A program made the position numbers and the translations under genes. Positions 50,370 to 58,296 of a stretch of 64,000 nucleotides of DNA are shown here, in pieces. Numbering within the stretch: the stretch's first letter is position 1; each line of letters starts with the position of its first letter. The stretch comes from DASUPK01 sp963782345 (GTDB lineage: Bacteria; Actinomycetota; Thermoleophilia; Solirubrobacterales; 70-9), in NCBI GenBank assembly GCA_963782345.1, contig CAWAJF010000005.1, positions 434,001 through 498,000 of the forward strand, in the 5' to 3' direction. Below the pieces are notes generated by a model. It was not told where the DNA came from. It searched no databases and worked only from the letters and a program-made list of their open reading frames with translations.

Positions 50370-51154
50370 CCGGCAAGGACGAGATCCGGGAGGTCGTGCG
50401 CGAGCGCTACGCCGCGGCGGCGACCTCGGTCGGCGAGGGGCGCGTCGCCTGTTGCGCTCCCTCGGAGGCCGCGGACGGCGGCTGCGGCTGCGGCACCGAC
50501 GTGCCGGACGCCTGCGGCGGCGAGGAGTTCGGCGCCGGCCTCTACGCGGATGCCGATCGCGAGCAGCTTCCGGACGAGGCCAAGCTCGCCTCGCTCGGCT
50601 GCGGCAACCCGACCGCGGTCGCCGAGCTCCATGAGGGCGAAACGGTGCTCGATCTCGGTTCCGGAGGCGGAATCGACGTGCTCCTCTCCGCGCGGCGCGT
50701 TGGCCCGACCGGAAAGGCCTACGGCGTCGACATGACCGACGAGATGCTCGAGCTTGCCCGCCGGAACCAGACGGAGGCCGGGGTGGAGAACGTGGAGTTC
50801 CTGAAGGGCACGATCGAGGACGTACCGCTGCCCGACGACTCGATCGATGTCCTGATCTCGAACTGCGTGATCAACCTGTCGGGCGACAAGCCCTCGGTCT
50901 TCCGGGAGGCGGCGCGGGTGCTGCGCCCCGGCGGCCGGTTCGCGGTCAGCGACATCGTCGCCGACCCGGAGATGGACGAGGAGACGCGTCGGGACATGGC
51001 GCAGTGGACGGGGTGCATCGCCGGGGCCCTCACCGATGAGGAGTTCCGGCGAGAGCTCGAGGCCGCCGGGTTCACGAACGTCGAGATCCGCGAGACGCAT
51101 CGCGTCCACGACCAGGCCGGCTCGGCGATCGTCCGGGCCACGATGCCGGCGTGA
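50354..51154 (+). CDS. arsM: Arsenite S-adenosylmethionine methyltransferase ArsM
   Basis: A 266-residue SAM-dependent arsenite methyltransferase. SAM motif I is VLDLGSGGGIDVLLSARRVG. Conserved arsenite-binding Cys are in SLGCGNP, LISNCVINLSGDKPSVF and QWTGCIAGAL. A further Cys cluster (ACCAPSEAADGGCGCG) sits near the N-terminus. It converts As(III) to methylated forms. It overlaps arsR (16 bp) and the following diiron-protein gene (4 bp), so the three are translated together. Confidence 0.95.
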   Translation: MAGQLTGKDEIREVVRERYAAAATSVGEGRVACCAPSEAADGGCGCGTDVPDACGGEEFGAGLYADADREQLPDEAKLASLGCGNPTAVAELHEGETVLDLGSGGGIDVLLSARRVGPTGKAYGVDMTDEMLELARRNQTEAGVENVEFLKGTIEDVPLPDDSIDVLISNCVINLSGDKPSVFREAARVLRPGGRFAVSDIVADPEMDEETRRDMAQWTGCIAGALTDEEFRRELEAAGFTNVEIRETHRVHDQAGSAIVRATMPA

Positions 51155-51984
51155 GCACCCCGGCGGCGATCGGCCTCAAGGATCCGGAGCGGCTCTACCT
51201 CGACTGGGAGCACGCTCACTGGGCCTCCCAGGACCTCGACATGAGCCGCGACCCCGCCGATTGGGAAGGCCTGGACGAGGACGTGCGCGGCCTCCTGTAC
51301 TTCGCGCTCAGCTCCCTGATGGTGGCCGAGGAGCGGATCTCGACCCAGTTCGTCGGCCTGGTCCTGGCGCAGGACGACGAGGAGGAGGGGAGCTACCTCT
51401 CCACGCAGCTGGTCGACGAGGTCCGGCACATGCAGTTCTACGCGCGCTTCCAGGACGAGGTGATCGCCGATCCGGCCGCGATCGCCGCCCACGTCGCCCG
51501 CTCGCGGCAGCAGCTCGGCGAGGCCTTCGAGGCGATCTTCGACCGGGCGCTCGTCCAGGCCCACGACCGGCTGGTCCGCGACCCGGGTGACCGCGAGGCC
51601 AAGATCCGCTTCGTGACGATCTACCACATGGTCCTCGAGGGGACCCTGGGGCTGACCGCGTCCCATTTCATCCTCGACTTCCTGCGGGAGCGAGAGCTCC
51701 TGCCCGGCTTCGCCGAGGGCTACGGCCTGATCGCCTCCGACGAGCAGCGCCACATCGCCTACGGGACCTGGTTCCTGCGCGAGGCGGTCGCCGCCGACCC
51801 GGCGCTGGGGGACGTGATCCGCGACCAGATCAAGGAGCTGCTGCCCGCCCTCGCGGAGTCGGTCTCGCCGCCGAGCGAGGGCGCCTGGGACGTGCTCGGG
51901 GTGCAGGAGGGGGCGCTCGGCGAGTTTGCCCTCGGTGCGCTCGGCCGCCGCCTGACGCTGATCGGCGCCCCGCTGGACGGATAG
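51151..51984 (+). CDS. R2lox-like diiron oxidase in arsenic operon
   Basis: A 277-residue ferritin-like diiron/heterodinuclear protein of the ribonucleotide reductase R2 superfamily. All six metal ligands are visible: E61 (VAEERIS), E90 and H93 (VDEVRH), E163 (MVLEG), E198 and H201 (SDEQRH). Y158, five residues before E163, matches the Tyr of the R2lox Tyr-Val crosslink; the Val position is Ile63. This and its lack of a nearby large RNR subunit favour an R2-like ligand-binding oxidase over a true RNR subunit. It overlaps arsM by 4 bp, so a role in organoarsenical chemistry is suggested but unproven. Confidence 0.82.
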   Translation: MSTPAAIGLKDPERLYLDWEHAHWASQDLDMSRDPADWEGLDEDVRGLLYFALSSLMVAEERISTQFVGLVLAQDDEEEGSYLSTQLVDEVRHMQFYARFQDEVIADPAAIAAHVARSRQQLGEAFEAIFDRALVQAHDRLVRDPGDREAKIRFVTIYHMVLEGTLGLTASHFILDFLRERELLPGFAEGYGLIASDEQRHIAYGTWFLREAVAADPALGDVIRDQIKELLPALAESVSPPSEGAWDVLGVQEGALGEFALGALGRRLTLIGAPLDG

Positions 51985-52046
51985 CAACGCAAGCTGCGGG
52001 TTCGAAGCGTGGCTTGATCCGGTTGCCCTGAGAGAATCAACCCGAG

Positions 52047-52952
52047 ATGCTCTGCGGGGCGATCGACATCGGCTCGAACACGACGCGACTGCTCGTCGCC
52101 GAGCCCGAGGAGGGCCAGCTCCGCAAGGTGATGGAGCAGCGCGCCTACACCCGGATCGGCAAGGACGCTTCGAAGAACGGGAAGATCACGGCCGAGAAGA
52201 TCGCCGAGGTCGCCGACGTCGTGGCCACCCAGCGGCGGCTGGCCGAGGAGATGGGGGCGGAGACCGTCAAGACCGTGGCGACGGCCGCGATCAGGGAGGC
52301 CAAGAACCGCGACAAGGTCGTCGAGGAGATCGAGGAGATCGCGGCGGTCGAGGTAGACGTGCTCGACGAGGAGGAGGAGGGCCGCTTCGCGTTCATCGGG
52401 GCGACCAAGTCCCTGAGCCATCCGGTCGAGGGCAAGGTGGCCGTCGTCGACGTCGGCGGCGGCTCGTCCGAGGTGATCTACGGGACCATGTCCGATGGGG
52501 TCACCGAGGTGAAGTCGTTCAAGATCGGATCGGGGTTGCTGACCGAGGAGCACCTCGAGTCCGACCCGCCGTCGGCCGCCGAGATCCGGGGTCTGCGAGA
52601 CCACATCTCGGATTTCTTCGAGAAGGCGGAGCTCGAGCAGCCCGACCAGGCGGTCGCTGTGGGCGGCAGCGCCACCTCACTGCGGACGCTCGTCGGGGCC
52701 GTGCTCGAGTACGAGACGCTCGAGCGGGCCGTGCGGGTTCTCTCCAGCGACGAGATCTATGAGGTCGCAAAGCGCTTCGAGCTCGACTCGCGCCGCGTCA
52801 AGCTGCTCCCGGCCGGCGTCCTCCTGCTCGAGAAGTTCTCCCAGATGCTCGGCCAGCCGCTGCAGATCGGCAAGGGCGGGCTGCGCGAGGGGATCATCCT
52901 GACGCTGCTCAACGGCAACGAGAACGGATCCACGGAGAAGCTGGCGGCGTAA
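52047..52952 (+). CDS. ppx: Exopolyphosphatase/guanosine pentaphosphatase (Ppx/GppA)
   Basis: A 301-residue Ppx/GppA phosphatase of the ASKHA fold. Phosphate-binding loops are AIDIGSNTTRLLVAE and VVDVGGGSSEVIYG. The catalytic Glu is in TAAIREAKN, and GGSATSLRTLVGAV is present. It is the short single-domain type lacking the HD and C-terminal parts of E. coli Ppx. It degrades inorganic polyphosphate and may hydrolyse pppGpp. The two CHAD genes close by and ppk 8 kb downstream fit a polyphosphate theme. Confidence 0.92.
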   Translation: MLCGAIDIGSNTTRLLVAEPEEGQLRKVMEQRAYTRIGKDASKNGKITAEKIAEVADVVATQRRLAEEMGAETVKTVATAAIREAKNRDKVVEEIEEIAAVEVDVLDEEEEGRFAFIGATKSLSHPVEGKVAVVDVGGGSSEVIYGTMSDGVTEVKSFKIGSGLLTEEHLESDPPSAAEIRGLRDHISDFFEKAELEQPDQAVAVGGSATSLRTLVGAVLEYETLERAVRVLSSDEIYEVAKRFELDSRRVKLLPAGVLLLEKFSQMLGQPLQIGKGGLREGIILTLLNGNENGSTEKLAA

Positions 52953-52990
52953 TCCGGGTGGCCCCGGCGGTGTTACGGTGGGGACCGGGA

Positions 52991-53830
52991 ATGGAGTCGG
53001 CGGACTTCAAGCAGGCGAGCCAGACGGTGTGGAGCGCGATGGCCCCCGGCTGGGATGAGCGCCACGGCTACATCGAGGAGGTGACGCGTCCGGTCACCGA
53101 GCGGATGATCGAGCGTCTCGCCCCCGAGCCGGGGCAGACGATCCTCGATCTCGCGGCTGGGACCGGCGTCGTCGGGTTCGCCGCGGCGCCGCTGGTCGGC
53201 GGCGAGGGCAGGGTGATTGTCAGCGACTTCTCGGAGGCGATGGTGGAGGCGGCACGGCGACGAGCTGCCGGGCTCGGCCTCGACAACGTCGACTGCCGCG
53301 TACTCGACGCCGAGCGGATCGATCTCCCGGACGGCGAGGTGGACGGCGTCCTGTGCCGCTGGGGCTACATGCTGATGCCGAGCCCCGCGACCGCCCTCGC
53401 GGAGACGCACCGCGTGCTGCGCGACGGCGGCCGACTCTCCTCCGCGGTCTTCGCCTCGGCTGGCGACAACCCCTGGGCGGCGATACCCTCGCGCGTCCTC
53501 CTGGAGCGCGGCCACATGGCGCCGCCGAAGGCCGGAGCCCCAGGAATCCTCGCCCTGGCCGACCTGGACCGTCTGCGCGGGCTGATCACGGGGGCCGGGT
53601 TCGCCGAGCCGCGCATCGACGAGGTCTCCTTCGAGTTCTCCTTCGAGGACGCGGCCGACTACTGGGAGTTCCTGTTGGACGCGGCGGGAGCGATCGCGAT
53701 GGTGCTGGGCCGCCTCGACGACGAGGAGCTCAACGCGGTGCGGGTCGAGGTCGCCGGCGTCGTCGCGTCCTTCGAGGGTGACGACGGGCTCGCCTTCCCG
53801 GCGAAGGTGTACGTCGCTTCCGCCACCTGA
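52991..53830 (+). CDS. Class I SAM-dependent methyltransferase
   Basis: A 279-residue methyltransferase. Motif I is ILDLAAGTGVVGFAAAPLVG, motif II is VIVSDFSEAMVEAARRR, and DAERIDLPDGEVDGVLCRWG with ALAETHRVLRDGGRL complete the UbiE/MenG-like core. A C-terminal ~80 residues carry a substrate domain. I chose ATG 52991, preceded by GGTGGGG; an upstream GTG at 52958 is possible. Substrate unknown. It separates ppx from the CHAD genes but is probably in the same transcript. Confidence 0.88.
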   Translation: MESADFKQASQTVWSAMAPGWDERHGYIEEVTRPVTERMIERLAPEPGQTILDLAAGTGVVGFAAAPLVGGEGRVIVSDFSEAMVEAARRRAAGLGLDNVDCRVLDAERIDLPDGEVDGVLCRWGYMLMPSPATALAETHRVLRDGGRLSSAVFASAGDNPWAAIPSRVLLERGHMAPPKAGAPGILALADLDRLRGLITGAGFAEPRIDEVSFEFSFEDAADYWEFLLDAAGAIAMVLGRLDDEELNAVRVEVAGVVASFEGDDGLAFPAKVYVASAT

Positions 53831-53837
53831 AGAGGCT

Positions 53838-53889
53838 GCCTTGGCCACCCCCCCGGGTGTCGATACGGTGTTTGCGCAGTGGCCAAGGC
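53838..53889. promoter_or_regulatory. Inverted repeat enclosing the first CHAD start codon
   Basis: GCCTTGGCCAC (53838-53848) and GTGGCCAAGGC (53879-53889) are a perfect 11-bp inverted repeat separated by 30 bp. The right arm begins with the GTG start codon of the first CHAD gene. If transcribed it would hide the start codon in a stem; if the mRNA is leaderless it may instead be an operator. Confidence 0.5.
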
Positions 53890-54364
53890 CAAAACCGTTC
53901 CCGACCTGAGCGCCGAGCAGCCCTACGCGGAGGCCGCAGCGAGGATCGTCTCCGTGAGAGGCGCGGAGCTCGCCGCCCAGGCGCTGGGGGTGCTCGACAC
54001 CGGCGACATCGAGCGGGTCCACGACATGCGCGTGGCGACCCGGCGGCTGCGCGCCGCCCTCGAGATCTTCGAGCCGTGCTTCCCGGCCAAGGCCTTTGGC
54101 CAGGCACTCACCGAGATCAAGCGCCTCGCCGACGCGCTCGGCGAGCGCCGCGACCGCGACGTCGCCATCGCCGCGCTGCACGGCTTCAACGACCAGATGG
54201 CGGCGCCCGATCGCCGCGGAGTCGCCTCGCTGATCGAGCAGTTCCGCGCCGAGCAGGAGGAGGCGAACGAGGGCTTGGCGCCGCTGGTTTCGGACGAGAG
54301 CGTGAAGGCGCTGCGCGAGAACATCGACGAGCTGATCAGCGGAGCCCGGGAGGCGGCGGCGTGA
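53879..54364 (+). CDS. CHAD-domain protein, first of a tandem pair
   Basis: A 161-residue alpha-helical CHAD protein. The diagnostic basic/His segment is ERVHDMRVATRRLRAALEIF, then ALGERRDRDVAIAALHGF. CHAD proteins bind polyphosphate through conserved Lys, Arg and His on their helices. This one has a single helical half of the usual domain. GTG 53879 has no ribosome binding site and lies in an inverted repeat. Its stop overlaps the second CHAD gene by 4 bp, so the two may form one complete domain as partners. Confidence 0.85.
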   Translation: MAKAKTVPDLSAEQPYAEAAARIVSVRGAELAAQALGVLDTGDIERVHDMRVATRRLRAALEIFEPCFPAKAFGQALTEIKRLADALGERRDRDVAIAALHGFNDQMAAPDRRGVASLIEQFRAEQEEANEGLAPLVSDESVKALRENIDELISGAREAAA

Positions 54365-55116
54365 AGGCCCGCCCGGTCAAGAAGCTCGATCCCTCGCGCT
54401 CGCTCGGCGAGAACGCTGCCCGGATCGTCAAGCTGAGGCTGGACGAGATGCTCGAGCTCGCGCCGCGTGCGCTCGACGGCAAGACCAAGGCGCAGCACGA
54501 CATGAGAATCGCGGCCAAGCGCCTTCGCTACGTGCTCGAGGTGACCGGCTTCTGCTTCGGACGGCCGGCCGACACCGCCCGCCGCCGCGCCCGCGACCTG
54601 CAGGACATCCTCGGCGAGATTCACGACTGCGACGTGATGCTGCCTCGCGTCCGCGAGCACCTCGAGGAGCTGCAGCGCAGCGACGCCGGTGCGGTGCGAG
54701 AGCGGGCGGGCAAGGCGCCCGACCTCGATCCGAGGATTGCGGCCCACGCCCCCCACCGCACGGCCTATCGCGGCCTCGACGTGCTCGCCGTCTACCTCGA
54801 GGCGCGCCGCGAGCTGCTCACCGATCGCTTCATCGACTTCTGGAAGCGGCATGAGGAGACCGGAACGTGGAAGCGGCTGGAGCGCTCGGTCGACGGATAC
54901 CTGCGCCGCTCGCGCGAGGCCCGCCGCGCGGCCAAGGCCGCGGAGCGTGCGAGGAGGGAGGCCGAGGCCGCCGCCCGCGCCGCCCAGCAGGCCGAGGCCC
55001 AGGCCGAGCAGGCCCGTCTCGACCGCGAGCGCGCAAGCCAAGAGGCCGACGAGCGCGCCGAGCACCACGAGCGGGCCCAGCGCCGTACGAGCCCGGCCCC
55101 CCGCCGCCCGACCTAA
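54361..55116 (+). CDS. CHAD-domain protein with Ala/Glu/Arg-rich tail
   Basis: A 251-residue protein. The CHAD part (~1-185) contains KAQHDMRIAAKRLRYVLEVTGF and LQDILGEIHDCDVMLPRVREHL, matching the second-half conserved helices. The last ~65 residues are a helical, strongly charged, Ala-rich tail (AAKAAERARREAEAAARAA-type). GTG 54361 overlaps the upstream CHAD gene. The stop TAA at 55114-55116 lies inside the left end of the RAYT element, so the original C-terminus may have been altered by insertion. Confidence 0.85.
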   Translation: MKARPVKKLDPSRSLGENAARIVKLRLDEMLELAPRALDGKTKAQHDMRIAAKRLRYVLEVTGFCFGRPADTARRRARDLQDILGEIHDCDVMLPRVREHLEELQRSDAGAVRERAGKAPDLDPRIAAHAPHRTAYRGLDVLAVYLEARRELLTDRFIDFWKRHEETGTWKRLERSVDGYLRRSREARRAAKAAERARREAEAAARAAQQAEAQAEQARLDRERASQEADERAEHHERAQRRTSPAPRRPT

Positions 55117-55138
55117 CCCCGGGGGTCAGGTCTTGCAT
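55112..55138 (+). repeat. Left end repeat of the RAYT element
   Basis: CCTAACCCC followed by GGGGGTCAGGTCTTGCAT. The right end (56009-56041) has the inverted form, with a 6-7 base difference in the middle. The TAA in this repeat is the stop codon of the second CHAD gene. Confidence 0.75.
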
Positions 55139-55149
55139 CCAACAAAGGG

Positions 55150-55959
55150 CTAGGCGCTTCGTCCCTCGAAACGTTGAATCCGACGACTCACTGTGGCGTA
55201 GTGACATCCGAGTAGCGCCGCTATTTCCTTCATCTGGTAACCGTGCTCCAGATAGGCCTCAGCAACCGCGGCCTCGAGGTCCTCTCTTTCGAGCAGTAGT
55301 TCCAGATCCGGTCGCGGTCCGGTGGGATGGCGAACCGAGACCTCCTCCGATGGCCTCTCCATGGGGATGTGTGAGTCGATGAACTCCGGGCTGCCGATGG
55401 CGGACGGCCCACTTGTCGCGACATCCCATGTCGTTGCCTGCTCGATGAACTCCCGGTACCTGTCCTCGCTCTGGAAGTGCGCAAACAGATCGCTGATCGA
55501 CACTAAGAGATTGGGCGCTAGCTCGAGAGCCTCGGCATGCCCGCCCCACCTCCAGCTATCGGCGCGTTCAACCAGGCCTGCACGCACGGGGTTGCGTACG
55601 ACATACCTGATCAGTTCGAGGATGTGCTCGTCCGATTCAACGAGCGTGGCCCCGAATCGGCCTTGAAACAGGTGGCCGCACCGATCATGGCGGCGGTTGA
55701 AGCGCTGTGCATAGACACCGTTCACATGGCGCATTCCTTGAGAGAGGTTCGGCTTGGCGGTCCGTAGAACCAGGTGATAGTGATTCGGCATCAGGCAGTA
55801 GGTCAGGCAGGTCCAGTGAAACCGGCGAAGTGAGTCACGGACCACGCCGACAAAAGAGCGCCGATCGCGGTCGTCGAAGAAGATCTCCTGTTTCGCATTC
55901 CCTCTGGCGAACACGTGGTATGTGCCGTTTGCGAGCTCAACTCTCAAAGGACGGGTCAT
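55150..55959 (-). CDS. REP-associated tyrosine transposase (Y1_Tnp/HUH family)
   Basis: A 269-residue Y1 HUH transposase. The HUH motif is in LMPNHYHLVLRTAK (His-x-His), and the nucleophile Tyr is probably in GMRHVNGVYAQRFNRRH. The N-terminus ELANGTYHVFARGN is typical. The C-terminal ~60 residues carry an HTH (YQMKEIAALLGCHYATVSRRI) that could help choose target sites. It starts at ATG 55959; the frame upstream to 56088 includes the end repeat. Codon use is less GC-rich than the neighbours, as for a mobile gene. Confidence 0.9.
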   Translation of the reverse strand: MTRPLRVELANGTYHVFARGNAKQEIFFDDRDRRSFVGVVRDSLRRFHWTCLTYCLMPNHYHLVLRTAKPNLSQGMRHVNGVYAQRFNRRHDRCGHLFQGRFGATLVESDEHILELIRYVVRNPVRAGLVERADSWRWGGHAEALELAPNLLVSISDLFAHFQSEDRYREFIEQATTWDVATSGPSAIGSPEFIDSHIPMERPSEEVSVRHPTGPRPDLELLLEREDLEAAVAEAYLEHGYQMKEIAALLGCHYATVSRRIQRFEGRSA

Positions 55960-56008
55960 GTCTCTTAGAGGGTTGAGGCGGACCAACTCGCCCCGAACAG
56001 AGTGTCGT

Positions 56009-56041
56009 ATGCAAGACCTGACCCCGGGTGGTGGGGTTAGG
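56009..56041 (-). repeat. Right end repeat of the RAYT element
   Basis: ATGCAAGACCTGACCCCGGG, then a short insert and GGGGTTAGG, the inverse of the left end. The stop codon of GH31 (TTA on the plus strand, 56037-56039) falls inside it. Confidence 0.75.
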
Positions 56042-58199
56042 CGGGTGGGTCGCGGAAGTGGACCGGTCGGTCGGGTGACACCGACCACTCGCCGTGCCTC
56101 CAGGCGATGCCGGTGCCGTCCGCCAGCCGGGCGCCGGCATGGCCGAGGGCGGGTTCGCCCCAGAGGGCCACCTCGAGCGGGCGCATCGCGTCCTCCTCGC
56201 CCAGGCCGCGGGCGACCTCATCCGCCGGGTAGGTGACGAGCAACGATCCCGCCCGGACCCAGACCGGGATCCGGTTGAGTGGCGCCTCGGCGTCGATCCA
56301 GCGGCCGCCCTCAAGGCGCTCCCCGGTCCACCAGTCGAGCCACTCTCCGCGAGGTAGGTAGGTGCGGCGCTCCGTTGCTCCCTCCTCAAGCACCGGCGCG
56401 ACCCATAGCGCGGGACCGAGCATGTAGGAGTCCGCGATCGACCAGCCCTCGGGGTCCTCGGGGTCGATGAGGCAAAGCGGCCGCATGATCGGCAGGCCGC
56501 TCCGGGCCGCGGTCGCCGCCGCGGCCCTGATGTAGGGCACTAGGCGCTCGTGGAGGAGGACCGCCTCGCGGTAGTCGTCCAGGACCTTCGCGTTGTAGGT
56601 CCACGCCTCCTGCTGGAAGCGCCCGTGCGCCTGCATGAGCGGGGTGAGGGCGCCGAGCTGTGCCCAGCGGACGAGCAGCTCGGGCTCGCAGCGCTCCGCC
56701 AGTCGCCGGCCGAGGTAGCCGCCGACGTCGTGGGAGAGGTTGGAGAACCCTGTCGCGGCGCAGGTGAGCAGCGAGGTGAGTAGCGCGCGGAGCGACCAGA
56801 AGTCCGAGGCCTGGTCGCCGCCCCAGAGCACCCCGGTCGCCTGCTGGCCGGTCCACCCGGAGCGGCCGAAGACCACCCCGCGGCCCTCGCCGTGGACGTC
56901 GTCGAGCGCCCGCTGGGTGGCCTCGCGGTAGAGGTGCCCGTACTCCCAGGCGGCCTGAACGCCGGTGCGCCCGTCCGCGAGCTCCGCGTCGGGCGGGAAG
57001 TAGTAGCCCTCGCCGTCGTCGGCCTTGACACCCTCGACGCCCAGCTCGAAGACGTTGCGGGAGAGACCGCGCCACCAGTCCCGCGCCGCAGCGGAGGTGA
57101 AGTCGACGATCGAGCCGGTTCCCATCCACCAGCGCCCGACATAGGGCTCGCCGTCCGCGGAGCGGACGTAGTGGCCCGCCTCGGCGCCCTCTGCGTAGTT
57201 GGAGGCCGGCTCGGAGTGGAGCCGCTCGGACTCCGCGTCGGGCGGGCGCTGGCCGTCGCTGGACTCCAGGTTGACCCACGGGGTCACCCAGACCACCGTC
57301 CGCACCCCGTCCTCGCGCATTCCCCTGACCAGCCCGGGCGCATCCGGGAACTGATGGGGGTTGAAGCGCCAGGTGTTGTACTGGGTCTCCCAGGGGGAGT
57401 CGATCACGATCGCGTCGAGGGGAAGGTCGTTGTCGCGGTAGCCGCGCCAGTCGTCCTCGACGTCCTCCTGGTGCTCGTAGACGTCGCGGCTCTTCCAGTG
57501 CCCGTAGGCCCACTCGGGCATCAGGGCCGGCAGGCCGGTCTCCCGGAGGAACGCCCGCAGGCGCGCTGCCGGGCTCGGGCCGGTGAAGAGGTGGACCCGG
57601 AGCGGGCCGGTGGCCGAGCGGACCGAGAGGGAGACCCGGTCGCCGGTCAGGTCGGCCTCGACTCCGGGGCCCGAGGTCTCGATCCACGCCGCCCAGCCCG
57701 CCGACGAGAGCAGCCAAGGCACGGGCGCGTAGTCGCCCTGCGGGATGCCGCCCTGCTCGAGGAACTCGGGCGGGCAGTCGGGCCCGGTGTAGCGGCGGTC
57801 GGCGCCGAGCTGGATCAGGCGTCCTCGCTGGTCGAAGTCGAGGCCGTGGCGGGCGCCGAGTCCGGTGATCCGCTCCCCGTCGAGCAGAGGCCAGCTCGCG
57901 CCCAGGCGCAGCCAGTTCGTCTCGGTGGGATCGATGTCGATCAGCAGCCGGCCCGGGGCGGGGGAGGAGATCTCGAACTCGTCGTAGTCGAGCCGCACCG
58001 GCGACTCGCGCTCCTCGTGGACCAGGACGCCCTCGGTGAGCGTGATCAGCTGGTCGCGGGCGACGCCGCGGCACGCCCAGGGGCGCAGTCCCGCGAGCAG
58101 CCTCGCGGCCACCTCTTCTCCGCTCCACGGTGCCCCCCCGGGCACTCCCCTCTCGAACGCGACGCCCACTGCGCGAAGTGTGGCAACGGTGCCGTTCAC
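56037..58199 (-). CDS. Glycoside hydrolase family 31 (alpha-glucosidase/alpha-xylosidase)
   Basis: A ~720-residue GH31 enzyme. The catalytic nucleophile Asp is in GVEGVKADDGEGYYFPP, and the acid/base region is RSGWTGQQATGVLWGGDQAS. Other marks are MPEWAYGHWKSRDVYEHQED, ITGLGARHG, and a C-terminal beta domain with RGEWLDWWTGERLEGGRW. It hydrolyses alpha-glycosides; exact sugar unknown. The start is uncertain: I use GTG 58199, but the frame is open to 58256 and shorter starts exist. Its stop lies in the RAYT right end. Divergent from the PHP-glycosyltransferase gene. Confidence 0.88.
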   Translation of the reverse strand: MNGTVATLRAVGVAFERGVPGGAPWSGEEVAARLLAGLRPWACRGVARDQLITLTEGVLVHEERESPVRLDYDEFEISSPAPGRLLIDIDPTETNWLRLGASWPLLDGERITGLGARHGLDFDQRGRLIQLGADRRYTGPDCPPEFLEQGGIPQGDYAPVPWLLSSAGWAAWIETSGPGVEADLTGDRVSLSVRSATGPLRVHLFTGPSPAARLRAFLRETGLPALMPEWAYGHWKSRDVYEHQEDVEDDWRGYRDNDLPLDAIVIDSPWETQYNTWRFNPHQFPDAPGLVRGMREDGVRTVVWVTPWVNLESSDGQRPPDAESERLHSEPASNYAEGAEAGHYVRSADGEPYVGRWWMGTGSIVDFTSAAARDWWRGLSRNVFELGVEGVKADDGEGYYFPPDAELADGRTGVQAAWEYGHLYREATQRALDDVHGEGRGVVFGRSGWTGQQATGVLWGGDQASDFWSLRALLTSLLTCAATGFSNLSHDVGGYLGRRLAERCEPELLVRWAQLGALTPLMQAHGRFQQEAWTYNAKVLDDYREAVLLHERLVPYIRAAAATAARSGLPIMRPLCLIDPEDPEGWSIADSYMLGPALWVAPVLEEGATERRTYLPRGEWLDWWTGERLEGGRWIDAEAPLNRIPVWVRAGSLLVTYPADEVARGLGEEDAMRPLEVALWGEPALGHAGARLADGTGIAWRHGEWSVSPDRPVHFRDPPA

Positions 58200-58234
58200 G
58201 ACCTCTTTACGTGTCGGACACGACCTCGTAACGA
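58195..58234 (+). promoter_or_regulatory. PHO-box-like promoter of the PHP-glycosyltransferase/ppk genes
   Basis: TTCAC at 58195 and TTTACG at 58206 are 11 bp apart; 17 bp after TTTACG comes TAACGA (58229-58234). Layout and many bases match the pstS promoter (TTCACnnCCTnTTTAC). Transcription would begin about 58241, giving a ~56-base leader before ATG 58297. Confidence 0.65.
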
Positions 58235-58296
58235 GATTTTCCCTGCAAACGGCCACCCTTCCCTGATGACAAGGAGAACGAGAGAAAGAGGGTCAG

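Larger units (their letters stand above)
55112..56041. mobile_element. RAYT (REP-associated tyrosine transposase) element
   Basis: A ~930-bp unit bounded by inverted repeats (left 55112-55138, right 56009-56041; core GGGTCAGGTCTTGCAT) and containing one Y1-type transposase gene. A related palindrome lies at 59025-59077 inside another gene. The stop codons of both flanking genes fall in the ends. Confidence 0.75.

Noticed and set aside
51151..51984. Ribonucleotide reductase small subunit
   Set aside because: No large subunit nearby, short length, and the Y158/E163 spacing matches R2lox; the arsenic context also argues against it.
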